Shown here one piece after another: positions 1 to 13,000 of a DNA stretch of 64,000 nt. Positions within the stretch are counted from its first letter, which is position 1. Every line of letters begins with the position of its first letter. Position numbers and translations under genes: made by a program. The notes beneath the pieces are model-generated. The model did no database searches, was not told the DNA's origin, and saw only the letters and a program-made list of their open reading frames with translations. Source of the DNA: Euptelea pleiosperma. Taxonomy: Eukaryota; Streptophyta; Magnoliopsida; Ranunculales; Eupteleaceae. The stretch spans positions 186,001 through 250,000 of the forward strand of contig JASUTR010000190.1 in assembly GCA_035048495.1 (NCBI GenBank). Direction: 5' to 3'.

Positions 1-2859
1 CGAATCTTCTTCCAACACTTCAAATGTGTTGAAACAATTGTAATGGAAGAGTTTGAGTCCAATTACGAGGTCCGGTTGCGAAAAAGTCACAAGTTATAGG
101 CTTCGTAATGTAACATATAAACTATGTCCAATTAAAGACATTGACGCACGGATAGAGCTAACTTGTTTCGACTGTCCCGAATCTTGTTCCAACACTTCAA
201 ATGTGTTGAAACAATAGTGATGGAAGAGTTTGAGTCTAATTACGAGGTCTGGTTGCGCAAAAGTCACAAGTTATAGGCTTCGGAATGTAACACACAAACT
301 GAGTGCAATTTGAGACGTTGACGCACGGATGGAAGTAACTTGTTTCGACTGTCCCAAATCTTGTTCCAACACTTAAAATCTGTTGAAACAATAGTAATGG
401 AAGAGTTTGAGTCCAATTACGAGGTCTGGTCGCGCAAAACTCACAAGTTATAGGCTTCGGAATGTAACACACAAACTGAGTGCAATTTGAGATGTTGACG
501 CACGGATGGAAGTAACTTGTTTCGACTGTCCCAAATCTTGTTCTAACACTTAAAATCTGTTGAAACAATAGTAAGGGAATAGTTTGAGTCCAATTACGAG
601 GTCCGGTTGCGAAAAAGTCACAAGTTATAGGCTTCGAAATATAACACACAAACTGAGTCCAATTTGAAACGTTGACGCACGGATGGAGCTAACTTGTTTC
701 GACTGTCACGAATCTTGTTCCAACACTTCAAATGTGTTCAAACAATAGTAATGGAAGAGTTCGAGTCCAATTACGTGGTCCGGTTGCGAAAAAGTCATAA
801 GTTATAGGCTTCGGAATGTAACACACAAACTAAGTCTAATTAAAGACATTGACGCACGGATGGAGCTAACTTGTTTCCACTGTCCCGAATCTTGTTCCAA
901 CACTTCAAATGTGTTGAAACAATTGTAATGGAAGAGTTTGAGTCCAGTTACGAGGTCCGGTTGCGAAAAAGTCACAAGTTATAGGCTTCGTAATGTAACA
1001 TATAAACTGTGTCCAATTAAAGACATTGACGCACGGATAGAGCTAACTTGTTTCGACTGTCCCGAATCTTGTTCCAACACTTCAAATGTGTTGAAACAAT
1101 AGTGATGGAAGAGTTTGAGTCTAATTACGAGGTCTGGTTGCGCAAAAGTCACAAGTTATAGACTTCGGAATGTAACACACAAACTGAGTGCAATTTGAGA
1201 CGTTGACGCACGGATGGAAGTAACTTGTTTCCACTGTCCCAAATCTTGTTCTAACACTTAAAATCTGTTGAAACAATAGTAAGGGAATAGTTTGAGTCCA
1301 ATTGCGAGGTCCGGTTGCGAAAAAGTCACAAGTTATAGGCTTCGAAATATAACACACAAACTGAGTCCAATTTGAAACGTTGACGCACGGATGGAGCTAA
1401 CTTGTTTCGACTGTCACGAATCTTGTTCCAACACATCAAATGTGTTCAAACAATAGTAATGGAAGAGTTCGAGTCCAATTTCGTGGTCCGGTTGCGAAAA
1501 AGTCATAAGTTATCGGCTTCGGAATGTAACACACAAACTAAGTCTAATTAAAGACATTGACGCACGGATGGAGCTAACTTGTTTCGACTGTCCCAAATCT
1601 TGTTCCAACACTTCAAATGTGTTGAAACAATTGTAATGGAAGAGTTTGAGTCCAATTACGAGGTCCGATTGCGAAAAAGTCACAAGTTATAGGCTTCGGA
1701 ATGTAAGACACAAACTGAGTCCAATTTGAGACGTTGACTAATGGATGGAGCTAACTTGTTTCGACTGTCACGAATCTTGTTCCAAAACTTCAAATGTGTT
1801 CAAACAATAGTAATGGAAGAGTTTGAGTCCAATTATGAGGTCCGGTTGTGAAAAAGTCACAAGTTATAGGCTTCGGAATGTATCACACAAACTGAGTCCT
1901 ATTTGAGACGTTGACGCACGGATGGAGTTAACTTGTTTCGACTGTACCAAATCTTGTTCCAACACTTAAAATCTGTTGACACAATAGTAATAGAAGAGTT
2001 TGAGTCCAATTACGAGGTCTGGTTGAGCAAAAGTCACAAGTTATAGGCTTCGGAATGTATCACACAAACTGAGTCCAATTTGAGACGTTGACGCACGGAT
2101 GGAAGTAACTTGTTTCGACTGTCCCAAATCTTGTTCTAACACTTAAAATCTGTTGAAACAATAGTAATGGAAGAGTTTGAGTCCAATTATGAGGTCTGGT
2201 TGCGAAAAAGTCACAAGTTATAGGCTTCGGAATGTAAGACACAAATTGAGTCCAATTTGAGACGTTGACGCATGGATGGAGCTCACTTGTTTCGACTGTC
2301 ACGAATCTTGTTCCAACACTTCAAATGTGCTGATACAATAGTAATGGTAGAGCTCGAGTCCAATTACGAGGTCCGGTTGCGAAAAAGTCACAAGTTATAG
2401 GCTTCGGAATGTAAGACACAAATTGAGTCCAATTTGAGACGTTGACGCATGGATGGAGCTAACTTGTTTCAACTGTCACGAATCTTGTTCCAACACTTAA
2501 AATGTGCTGATACAATAGTAATGGTAGAGTTCGAGTCCAATTACGAGGTCCGGTTGCGAAAAAGTCACAAGTTATATGCTTCGGAATGTAACACACAAAT
2601 TGAGTCCAATTTGAGACGTTGACGCATGGATGGAGCTAACTTATTTCGACTGTCACGAATCTTGTTCCAATACTTCAAATGTGTTGAAACTATAGTAATG
2701 GAAGAGTTTGAGTCCAATTACGAGGTCCGGTTGCGAAAAAGTCACAAGTTATAGGCTTCGGAATATAACACACAAACTGAGTCCAATTAAAGACATTGAC
2801 GCACGGATGGAGCTAACTTGTTTCGACTGTCACAAATCTAGTTCCAACATTTCAATTGT

Positions 2860-3580
2860 GTTGAAACAATAGTAATGGAAGAGTTTGAGTCCAATTACGA
2901 GGTCTGGTTGTGAAGAAGTCACAAGTTATAGGCTTCGGAATGTAACACACAAACTGAGTCCATTTAAAGACATTGACACACGGATGGAGCTAACTTGTTT
3001 CGACTGTCCCGAATCTTGTTCCAACACTTCAAATGTGTTGAAACAATAGTAATGGAAGAATTCGAGTCTAATTACGAGGTCCGGTTGTGATAAAGTCACA
3101 AGTTATAGGCTTCGGAATGTAACACACAAGCTGAATCCAATTTGAGACCTTGACGCACGGATGGAAGTGAATTGTTTCTGCTGTCCCAAATCTTGTTCTA
3201 ACACTTAAAATCTGTTGAAACAATAGTAATGGAAGAGTTTGAGTCCAATTACGAGGTCTGGTTGTGAAGAAGTCACAAGTTATAGGCTTCGGAATGTAAC
3301 ACACAAACTGAGTCCATTTAAAGACATTGACACACGGATGGAGCTAACTTGTTTCGACTGTCCCGAATCTTGTTCCAACACTTCAAATGTGTTGAAACAA
3401 TAGTAATGGAAGAATTCGAGTCTAATTACGAGGTCCGGTTGTGATAAAGTCACAAGTTATAGGCTTCGGAATGTAACACACAAGCTGAATCCAATTTGAG
3501 ACCTTGACGCACGGATGGAAGTGAATTGTTTCTGCTGTCCCAAATCTTGTTCTAACACTTAAAATTTGTTGAAACAATAG
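2860..3580. repeat. Tandem duplicated satellite dimer (354 bp)
   Basis: A two-monomer unit with diverged markers GGTTGTGAAGAAGTCAC, GAGTCCATTTAAAG, GACACACGG and GTGAATTGTTTCTGC occurs twice in succession at an offset of 354 bp = 2 x 177. This is a local short-range duplication in a more divergent part of the array. Confidence 0.8.
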
Positions 3581-6539
3581 TAATGGAAGAGTTTGAGTCC
3601 AATTACGAGGTTCGGTTGCGAAAAAGTCACAAGTTATAGGCTTCGAAATATAACACACAAACTGAGTCCAATTTGAAACGTTCACGCACGGATGGAGCTA
3701 ACTTGTTTCGACTGTCACAAATCTAGTTCCAACATTTCAAATGTGTTGAAACAATAGTAATGGAAGAGTTTGAGTCCAATTACGAGGTCTGGTTGCGAAA
3801 AAGTCACAAGTTATAGGCTTCGTAATGTAACACACAAACTGTGTCCAATTAAAGACATTGCACACGGATGGAGCTAACTTGTTTCGACTGTCCCGAATCT
3901 TGTTCCAACACTTCAAATGTGTTGAAACAATAGTGATGGAAGAATTCGAGCCTAATTACGAGATCTGGTTGCGAAAAAGTCACAAGTTATAGGCTTCGGA
4001 ATGTATCACACAAACTGAGTCCAATTTGAGACATTGACGCACGAATGGAAGTAACTTGTTTCGACTGTCCCAAATCTTGTTCCAACACTTAAAATCTGTT
4101 GAAACAATAGTAATGGAAGAGTTTGAGTCCAATTACGAGGTCTGGTTGCGAAAAAGTCACAAGTTATAGGCTTCGGAATGTAACACACAAACTGAGTCCA
4201 ATTTGAGACGTTGACGCACGGATGGAAGTAACTTGTTTCGACTGTCCCAAATCTTGTTCTAACACTTAAAATCTGTTAAAACAATAGTAATGGAAGAGTT
4301 TGAGTCCAATTACGAGGTCTGGTTGCGAAAAAGTCACAAGTTATAGGTTTCGGAATGTAAGACACAAATTGAGTCCAATTTGAGACGTTGACGCATGGAT
4401 GGAGCTAACTTGTTTCGACTGTCACGAATCTTGTTCCAACACTTAAAATGTGCTGATACAATAGTAATGGTAGAGTTCGAGTCCAATTACGAGGTCCGAT
4501 TGCGAAAAAGTCACAAGTTATAAGCTTCGGAATGTAACACACAAACTAAGTCTAATTAAAGACATTGACGCACGGATGGAGCTAACTTGTTTCGACTGTC
4601 CCGAATCTTGTTCCAACACTTCAAATGTGTTGAAACAATTGTAATGGAAGAGTTTGAGTCCAATTACGAGGTCCGGTTGCGAAAAAGTCACAAGTTATAG
4701 GCTTCGTAATGTAACATATAAACTGTGTCCAATTAAAGACATTGACGCACGGATAGAGCTAACTTGTTTTGACTGTCCCGAATCTTGTTCCAACACTTCA
4801 AATGTGTTGAAACAATAGTGATGGAAGAGTTTGAGTCTAATTACGAGGTCTGGTTGCGCAAAAGTCACAAGTTATAGGCTTCGGAATGTAACACACAAAC
4901 TGAGTGCAATTTGAGACGTTGACGCACGGATGGAAGTAACTTGTTTCGACTGTCCCAAATCTTGTTCTAACACTTAAAATCTGTTGAAACAATAGTAAGG
5001 GAATAGTTTGAGTCCAATTACGAGGTCCAGTTGCGAAAAAGTCACAAGTTATAGGCTTCGAAATATAACACACAAACTGAGTCCAATTTGAAACGTTGAC
5101 GCACGGATGGAGCTAACTTGTTTCGACTGTCACGAATCTTGTTCCAACAGTTCAAATGTGTTCAAACAATAGTAATGGAAGAGTTCGAGTCCATTTACGT
5201 GGTCCGGTTGCGAAAAAGTCATAAGTTATAGGCTTCGGAATGTAACACACAAACTTAGTCTAATTAAAGACATTGACGCACGGATGGAGCTAACTTGTTT
5301 CGACTGTCCCGAATCTTGTTCCAATACTTCAAATGTGTTGAAACAATAGTAATGGAAGAGTTTGAGTCCAATTACGAGGTCCGGTTGTGAAAAAGTCACA
5401 AGTTATAGGCTTCGGAATGTATCACACAAACTGAGTCCTATTTGAGACGTTGACGCACCGATGGAGTTAACTTGTTTCGACTGTCCCAAATCTTGTTCCA
5501 ACACTTAAAATCTGTTGACACAATAGTAATAGAAGAGTTTGAGTCCAATTACGAGGTCTGGTTGCGCAAAAGTCACAAGTTATAGGCTTCGGAATGTAAC
5601 ACACAAACTTAGTCCAATTTGAGACGTTGACGCACGGATGGAAGTAACTTGTTTCGACTGTCCCAAATCTTGTTCCAACACTTAAAATCTGTTGACACAA
5701 TAGTAATAGAAGAGTTTGAGTCCAATTACGAGGTCTGGTTGCGCAAAAGTCACAAGTTATAGGCTTCGGAATGTAACACACAAACTGAGTCCAATTAGAG
5801 ACGTTGACGCACGGATGGAAGTAACTTGTTTCGACTGTCCCAAATCTTGTTCTAACACTTAAAATCTGTTGAAACATTAGTAATGGAAGAGTTTGAGTCC
5901 AATTACGAGGTCTGGTTACGAAAAAGTCACAAGTTATAGGCTTCGGAATGTAAGACACAAAGTGAGTCCAATTTGAGACGTTGACGCATGGATGGAGCTA
6001 ACTTGTTTCAACTGTCACGAATCTTGTTCCAACACTTAAAATGTGCTGATACAATAGTAATGGTAGAGTTCGAGTCCAATTACGAGGTCCGGTTGTGAAA
6101 TAGTCACAAGTTATAGGCTTCGGAATGTATCACACAAACTGAGTCCTATTTGAGACGGTGACGCACGGATGGAGTTAACTTGTTTCGACTGTCCCAAATC
6201 TTGTTCCAACACTTAAAATCTGTTGAAACAATAGTAATGGAAGAGTTTGAGTCCAATTACGAGGTCTGGTTGCGCAAAAGTCACAAGTTATAGGCTTCGG
6301 AATGTAACACACAAACTGAGTCCAATTTGAGACGTTGACGCACGGATGGAAGTACCTTATTTCGACTGTCCCAAATCTTGTTCTAACACTTAAAATCTGT
6401 TGAAACAATAGTAATGGAAGAGTTTGAGTCCAATTACGAGGTCTGGTTGCGAAAAAGTCACAAGTTATAGGCTTCGGAATGTAAGACACAAACTGAGTCC
6501 AATTTGAGACGTTGACTAATGGATGGAGCTAACTTGTTT

Positions 6540-8960
6540 CGACTGTCATGAATCTTGTTCCAATACTTCAAATGTGTTGAACCAATAGTAATGGAAGAGT
6601 TTGAGTCCAATTACGAGGTCCGGTTGTGAAATAGTCACAAGTTATAGGCTTCGGAATGTATCACACAAACTGAGTCCTATTTGAGACGTTCACGCACGGA
6701 TGGAGTTAACTTGTTTCGACTGTCCCAAATCTTGTTCCAACACTTAAAATCTGTTGAAACAATAGTAATGGAAGAGTTTGAGTCCAATTACGAGGTCTGG
6801 TTGCGCAAAAGTCACAGGTTATAGGCTTCGGAATGTAACACACAAACTGAGTCCAATTTGAGACGTTGACGCACGGATGGAAGTAACTTGTTTCGACTGT
6901 CCCAAATCTTGTTCTAACACTTAAAATCTATTGAAACAATAGTAATGGAAGAGTTTGAGTCCAATTTAGAGGTCTGGTTGCGAAAAAGTCACAAGTTATA
7001 GGCTTCGGAATGTGACACACAAACTAAGTCTAATTAAAGACATTGACGCACGGATGGAGCTAACTTGTTTCGACTGTCCCGAATCTTGTTCCAACACTTC
7101 AAATGTGTTGAAACAATTGTAATGGAAGAGTTTGAGTCCAATTACGAGGTCCGGTTGCGAAAAAGTCACAAGTTATAGGCTTCGAAAAGTAAGACACAAA
7201 CTGAGTCCAATTTGAGACGTTGACGCATGGATGGAGCTAACTTGTTTCGACTGTCACGAATCTTGTTCCAACACTTAAAATGTGCTGATACAATAGTAAT
7301 GGTGGAGTTCGAGTCCAATTACGAGGTCCAGTTGCGAAAAAGTCACAAGTTATAGGGTTCGGAATGTAACACACAAACTGAGTCTAATTAAAGACATTGA
7401 CGCACAGATGGAGCTAACTTGTTTCGACTGTCACGAATCTTGTTCCAACACTTCAAATGTGTTCAAACAATAGTAATGGAAGAGTTCGAGTCCAATTACA
7501 TGGTCCGGTTGCGAAAAAGTCATAAGTTATAAGCTTCGGAATGTAACACACAAACTAAGTCTAATTAAAGACATTGACGCACGGATGGAGCTAACTTGTT
7601 TCGACTATCCCGAATATTGTTCCAACACTTCAAATGTGTTGAAAAAATTGTAATGGAAGAGTTTGAGTCCAATTACGAGGTCCGGTTGCGAAAAAGTCAC
7701 AAGTTATAGGCTTCGGAATGTAAGACACAAACTGAGTCCAATTTGAGACGTTGACTAATGGATGGAGCTAACTTGTTTCGACTGTCACGAATCTTGTTCC
7801 AATACTTCAAATGTGTTGAAACAATAGTAATGGAAAAGTTTGAGTCCAATTACGAGGTCCGGTTGTGAAATAGTCACAAGTTATTGGCTTCGGAATGTAT
7901 CACACAAACTGAGTCCTATTTGAGACGTTGACGCACGGATGGAGTTAACTTGTTTCGACTGTCCCAAATCTTGTTCCAACACTTAAAATCTGTTGAAACA
8001 ATAGTAATGGAAGAGTCTGAGTCCAATTACGAGGTCTGGTTGCGAAAAAGTCACAAGTTATAGGCTTCGGAATGTAAGACACAAACTGAGTCCAATTTGA
8101 GACGTTGACTAATGGATGGAGCTAACTTGTTTCGACTGTCATGAATCTTGTTCCAATACTTCAAATGTGTTGAAACAATAGTAATGGAAGAGTTTGAGTC
8201 CAATTACGAGGTCCGGTTGTGAAATAGTCACAAGTTATAGGCTTCGGAATGTATCACACAAACTGAGTCCTATTTGAGACGTTCACGCACGGATGGAGTT
8301 AACTTGTTTCGACTGTCCCAAATCTTGTTCCAACACTTAAAATCTGTTGAAACAATAGTAATGGAAGAGTTTGAGTCCAATTACGAGGTCTGGTTGCGCA
8401 AAAGTCACAGGTTATAGGCTTCGGAATGTAACACACAAACTGAGTCCAATTTGAGACGTTGACGCACGGATGGAAGTAACTTGTTTCGACTGTCCCAAAT
8501 CTTGTTCTAACACTTAAAATCTATTGAAACAATAGTAATGGAAGAGTTTGAGTCCAATTACGAGGTCTGGTTGCGTAAAAGTCACAAGTTATAGGCTTCG
8601 GAATGTGACACACAAACTAAGTCTAATTAAAGACATTGACGCACGGATGGAGCTAACTTGTTTCGACTGTCCCGAATCTTGTTCCAACACTTCAAATGTG
8701 TTGAAACAATTGTAATGGAAGAGTTTGAGTCCAATTACGAGGTCCGGTTACGAAAAAGTCACAAGTTATAGGCTTCGGAATGTAAGACACAAACTGAGTC
8801 CAATTTGAGACGTTGAGGCATGGATGGAGCTAACTTGTTTCGACTGTCACGAATCTTGTTCCAACACTTAAAATGTGCTGATACAATAGTAATGGTAGAG
8901 TTTGAGTCCAATTACGAGGTCCAGTTGCGAAAAAGTCACAAGTTATAGGGTTCGGAATGT
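6540..8960. repeat. Satellite block shared with about 12030-14450 and 16450-18870
   Basis: This stretch repeats the marker order of the 25-mer block at an offset of 5487 bp = 31 x 177: GTGACACACAAACTAAG, AAAGTAAGACAC, GTGGAGTTCGAG, GCACAGATGG, GAAAAAATTG, GGAAAAGTTTG, TATTGGCTTCGG and CACAGGTTATAGG, in that order. After about 8960 the order departs from the later copies by insertion or deletion of whole monomers (six between the GCACAGATGG-position monomer and the GAAGCGTTTG monomer). Unequal exchange in monomer register explains this. Confidence 0.75.
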
Positions 8961-10024
8961 AACACACAAACTGAGTCTAATTAAAGACATTGACGCACAG
9001 ATGGAGCTAACTTGTTTCGACTGTCACGAATCTTGTTCCAACACTTCAAATGTGTTCAAACAATAGTAATGGAAGAGTTCGAGTCCAATTACGTGGTCCG
9101 GTTGCGAAAAAGTCATAAGTTATAAGCTTCGGAATGTAACACACAAACTAAGTCTAATTAAAGACATTGACGCACGGATGGAGCTAACTTGTTTCGACTG
9201 TCCCGAATATTGTTCCAACACTTCAAATGTGTTGAAAAAATTGTAATGGAAGAGTTTGAGTCCAATTACGAGGTCCGGTTGCGAAAAAGTCACAAGTTAT
9301 AGGCTTCGGAATGTAAGACACAAACTGAGTCCAATTTGAGACGTTGACTAATGGATGGAGCTAACTTGTTTCGACTGTCACGAATCTTGTTCCAATACTT
9401 CAAATGTGTTGAAACAATAGTAATGGAAGAGTTTGAGTCCAATTATGAGGTCCGGTTGTGAAAAAGTCACGAGTTATAGGCTTCGGAATGTATCACACAA
9501 ACTGAGTCCTATTTGAGACGTTCACGCACGGATGGAGTTAACTTGTTTCGACTGTCCTAAATCTTGTTCCAACACTTAAAATCTGTTGACACAATAGTAA
9601 TGGAAGAGTTTGAGTCCAATTACGAGGTCTGGTTGCGCAAAAGTCACAAGTTATAGGCTTCGGAATGTAACACACAAACTGAGTCCAATTTGAGACGTTG
9701 ACGCACGGATGGAAGTAACTTGTTTCGACTGTCCCAAATCTTGTTCTAACACTTAAAATCTATTGAAACAATAGTAATGGAAGAGTTTGAGTCCAATTAC
9801 GAGGTCTGGTTGCGAAAAAGTCACAAGTTATAGGCTTCGGAATGTAAGACACAAAGTGAGTCCAATTTGAGACGTTGACGCATGGATGGAGCTAACTTGT
9901 TTCGACTGTCACGAATCTTGTTCCAACACTTAAAATGTGCTGATACAATAGTAATGGTAGAGTTCGAGTCCAATTACGAGGTCCGGTTGCGAAAAAGTCA
10001 CAAGTTATAGGCTTCGGAATGTAA

Positions 10025-13000
10025 CACACAAACTGAGTCTAATTAAAGACATTGACGCACGGATGGAGCTAACTTGTTTCGACTGTCACGAATCTTGTTC
10101 CAACACTTCAAATGTGTTCAAACAATAGTAATGGAAGAGTTCGAGTCCAATTACGTGGTCCGGTTGCGAAAAAGTCATAAGTTATAAGCTTCGGAATGTA
10201 ACACACAAACTAAGTCTAATTAAAGACATTGACGCACGGATGGAGCTAACTTGTTTCGACTGTCCCGAATCTTGTTCCAACACTTCAAATGTGTTGAAAC
10301 AATTGTAATGGAAGCGTTTGAGTCCAATTACGAGGTCCGGTTGCGAAAAAGTCACAAGTTATAGGGTTCGTAATGTAACATATAAACTGTGTCCAATTAA
10401 AGACATTGACGCACGGATAGAGCTAACTTGTTTCGACTGTCCCGAATCTTGTTCCAACACTTCAAATGTGTTGAAACAATAGTGATGGAAGAGTTTGAGT
10501 CTAATTACGAGGTCTGGTTGCGCAAAAGTCACAAGTTATAGGCTTCGGAATGTTACACACAAACTGAGTGCAATTTGAGACGTTGACGCACGGATGGAAG
10601 TAACTTGTTTCGACTGTCCCAAATCTTGTTCTAACACTTAAAATCTGTTGAAACAATAGTAAGGGAATAGTTTGAGTCCAATTACGAGGTCCGGTTGCGA
10701 AAAAGTCACAAGTTATAGGCTTCGAAATATAACACACAAACTGAGTCCAATTTGAAACGTTGACGCACGGATGGAGCTAACTTGTTTCGACTGTCATGAA
10801 TCTTGTTCCAACACTTCAAATGTGTTCAAACAATAGTAATGGAAGAGTTCGAGTCCAATTACGTGGTCCGGTTGCGAAAAAGTCATAAGTTATAGGCTTC
10901 GGAATGTAACACACAAACTAAGTCTAATTAAAGACATTGACGCACGGATGGAGCTAACTTGTTTCGACTGTCCCGAATCTTGTTCCAACACTTCAAATGT
11001 GTTGAAACAATTGTAATGGAAGAGTTTGAGTCCAATTACGAGGTCCGGTTGCGAAAAAGTCACAAGTTATAGGCTTCGGAATGTAAGACACAAACTGAGT
11101 CCAATTTGAGACGTTGATTAATGGATGGAGCTAACTTGTTTCGACTGTCACGAATCTTGTTCCAATACTTCAAATGTGTTGAAACAATAGTAATGGAAGA
11201 GTTTGAGTCCAATTAGGAGGTCCGGTTGTGAAAAAGTCACAAGTTATAGGCTTCGGAATGTATCACACAAACTGAGTACTATTTGAGACGTTGACGCACG
11301 GATGGGGTTAACTTGTTTCGACTGTCCCAAATCTTGTTCCAACACTTAAAATCTGTTGACACAATTGTAATAGAAGAGTTTGAGTCCAATTACGAGGTCT
11401 GGTTGCGCAAAAGTCACAAGTTATAGGCTTCGGAATGTAACACACAAACTGAGTCCAATTTGAGACGTTGACGCACGGATGGGAGTAACTTGTTTCGACT
11501 GTCCCAAATCTTGTTCTAACACTTAAAATCTGTTGAAACAATAGTAATGGAAGAGTTTGAGTCCAATTACGAGGTCTGGTTGCGAAAAAGTCACAAGTTA
11601 TAGGCTTCGGAATGTAAGACACAAACTGAGTCCAATTTGAGACGTTGACGCATGGATGGAGCTAACTTGTTTCGACTGTCACGAATCTTGTTCCAACACT
11701 TAAAATGTGCTGATACAATAGTAATGGTAGAGTTCGAGTCCAATTACGAGGTCCGGTTGTGAAATAGTCACAAGTTATAGGCTTCGGAATGTATCACACA
11801 AACTGAGTCCTATTTGAGACGTTGACGCACGGATGGAGTTAACTTGTTTCGACTGTCCCAAATCTTGTTCTAACACTTAAAATCTGTTGAAACAATAGTA
11901 ATGGAAGAGTTTGAGTCCAATTACGAGGTCTGGTTGCGCAAAAGTCACAAGTTATAGGCTTCGGAATGTAAGACACAAACTGAGTCCAATTTGAGAAGTT
12001 GACGAATGGATGGAGCTAACTTGTTTCGACTGTCACGAATCTTGTTCCAATACTTCAAATGTGTTGAAACAATAGTAATGGAAGAGTTTGAGTCCAATTA
12101 CGAGGTCCGGTTGTGAAATAGTCACAAGTTATAGGCTTCGGAATGTATCACACAAACTGAGTCCTATTTGAGACGTTGACGCACGGATGGAGTTAACTTG
12201 TTTTGACTGTCCCAAATCTTGTTCCAACACTTAAAATCTGTTGAAACAATAGTAATGGAAGAGTTTGAGTCCAATTACGAGGTCTGGTTGCGCAAAAGTC
12301 ACAAGTTATAGGCTTCGGAATGTAACACACAAACTGAGTCCAATTTGAGACGTTGACGCACGGATGGAAGTAACTTGTTTCGACTGTCCCAAATCTTGTT
12401 CTAACACTTAAAATCTATTGAAACAATAGTAATGGAAGAGTTTGAGTCCAATTTAGAGGTCTGGTTGCGAAAAAGTCACAAGTTATAGGCTTCGGAATGT
12501 GACACACAAACTAAGTCTAATTAAAGACATTGACGCACGGATGGAGCTAACTTGTTTCGACTGTCCCGAATCTTGTTCCAACACTTCAAATGTGTTGAAA
12601 CAATTGTAATGGAAGAGTTTGAGTCCAATTACGAGGTCCGGTTGCGAAAAAGTCACAAGTTATAGGCTTCGGAAAGTAAGACACAAACTGAGTCCAATTT
12701 GAGACGTTGACGCATGGATGGAGCTAACTTGTTTCGACTGTCACGAATCTTGTTCCAACACTTAAAATGTGCTGATACAATAGTAATGGTGGAGTTCGAG
12801 TCCAATTACGAGGTCCAGTTGCGAAAAAGTCACAAGTTATAGGGTTCGGAATGTAACACACAAACTGAGTCTAATTAAAGACATTGACGCACAGATGGAG
12901 CTAACTTGTTTCGACTGTCACGAATCTTGTTCCAACACTTCAAATGTGTTCAAACAATAGTAATGGAAGAGTTCGAGTCCAATTACGTGGTCCGGTTGCG

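Noticed and set aside
5467..5958. 163-codon minus-strand ORF in the satellite, with similar ORFs elsewhere in the array
   Set aside because: It is the 59-residue periodic frame of a 177-bp satellite. It has no start context or domain, and the frame is closed in many other monomers by variant stops.
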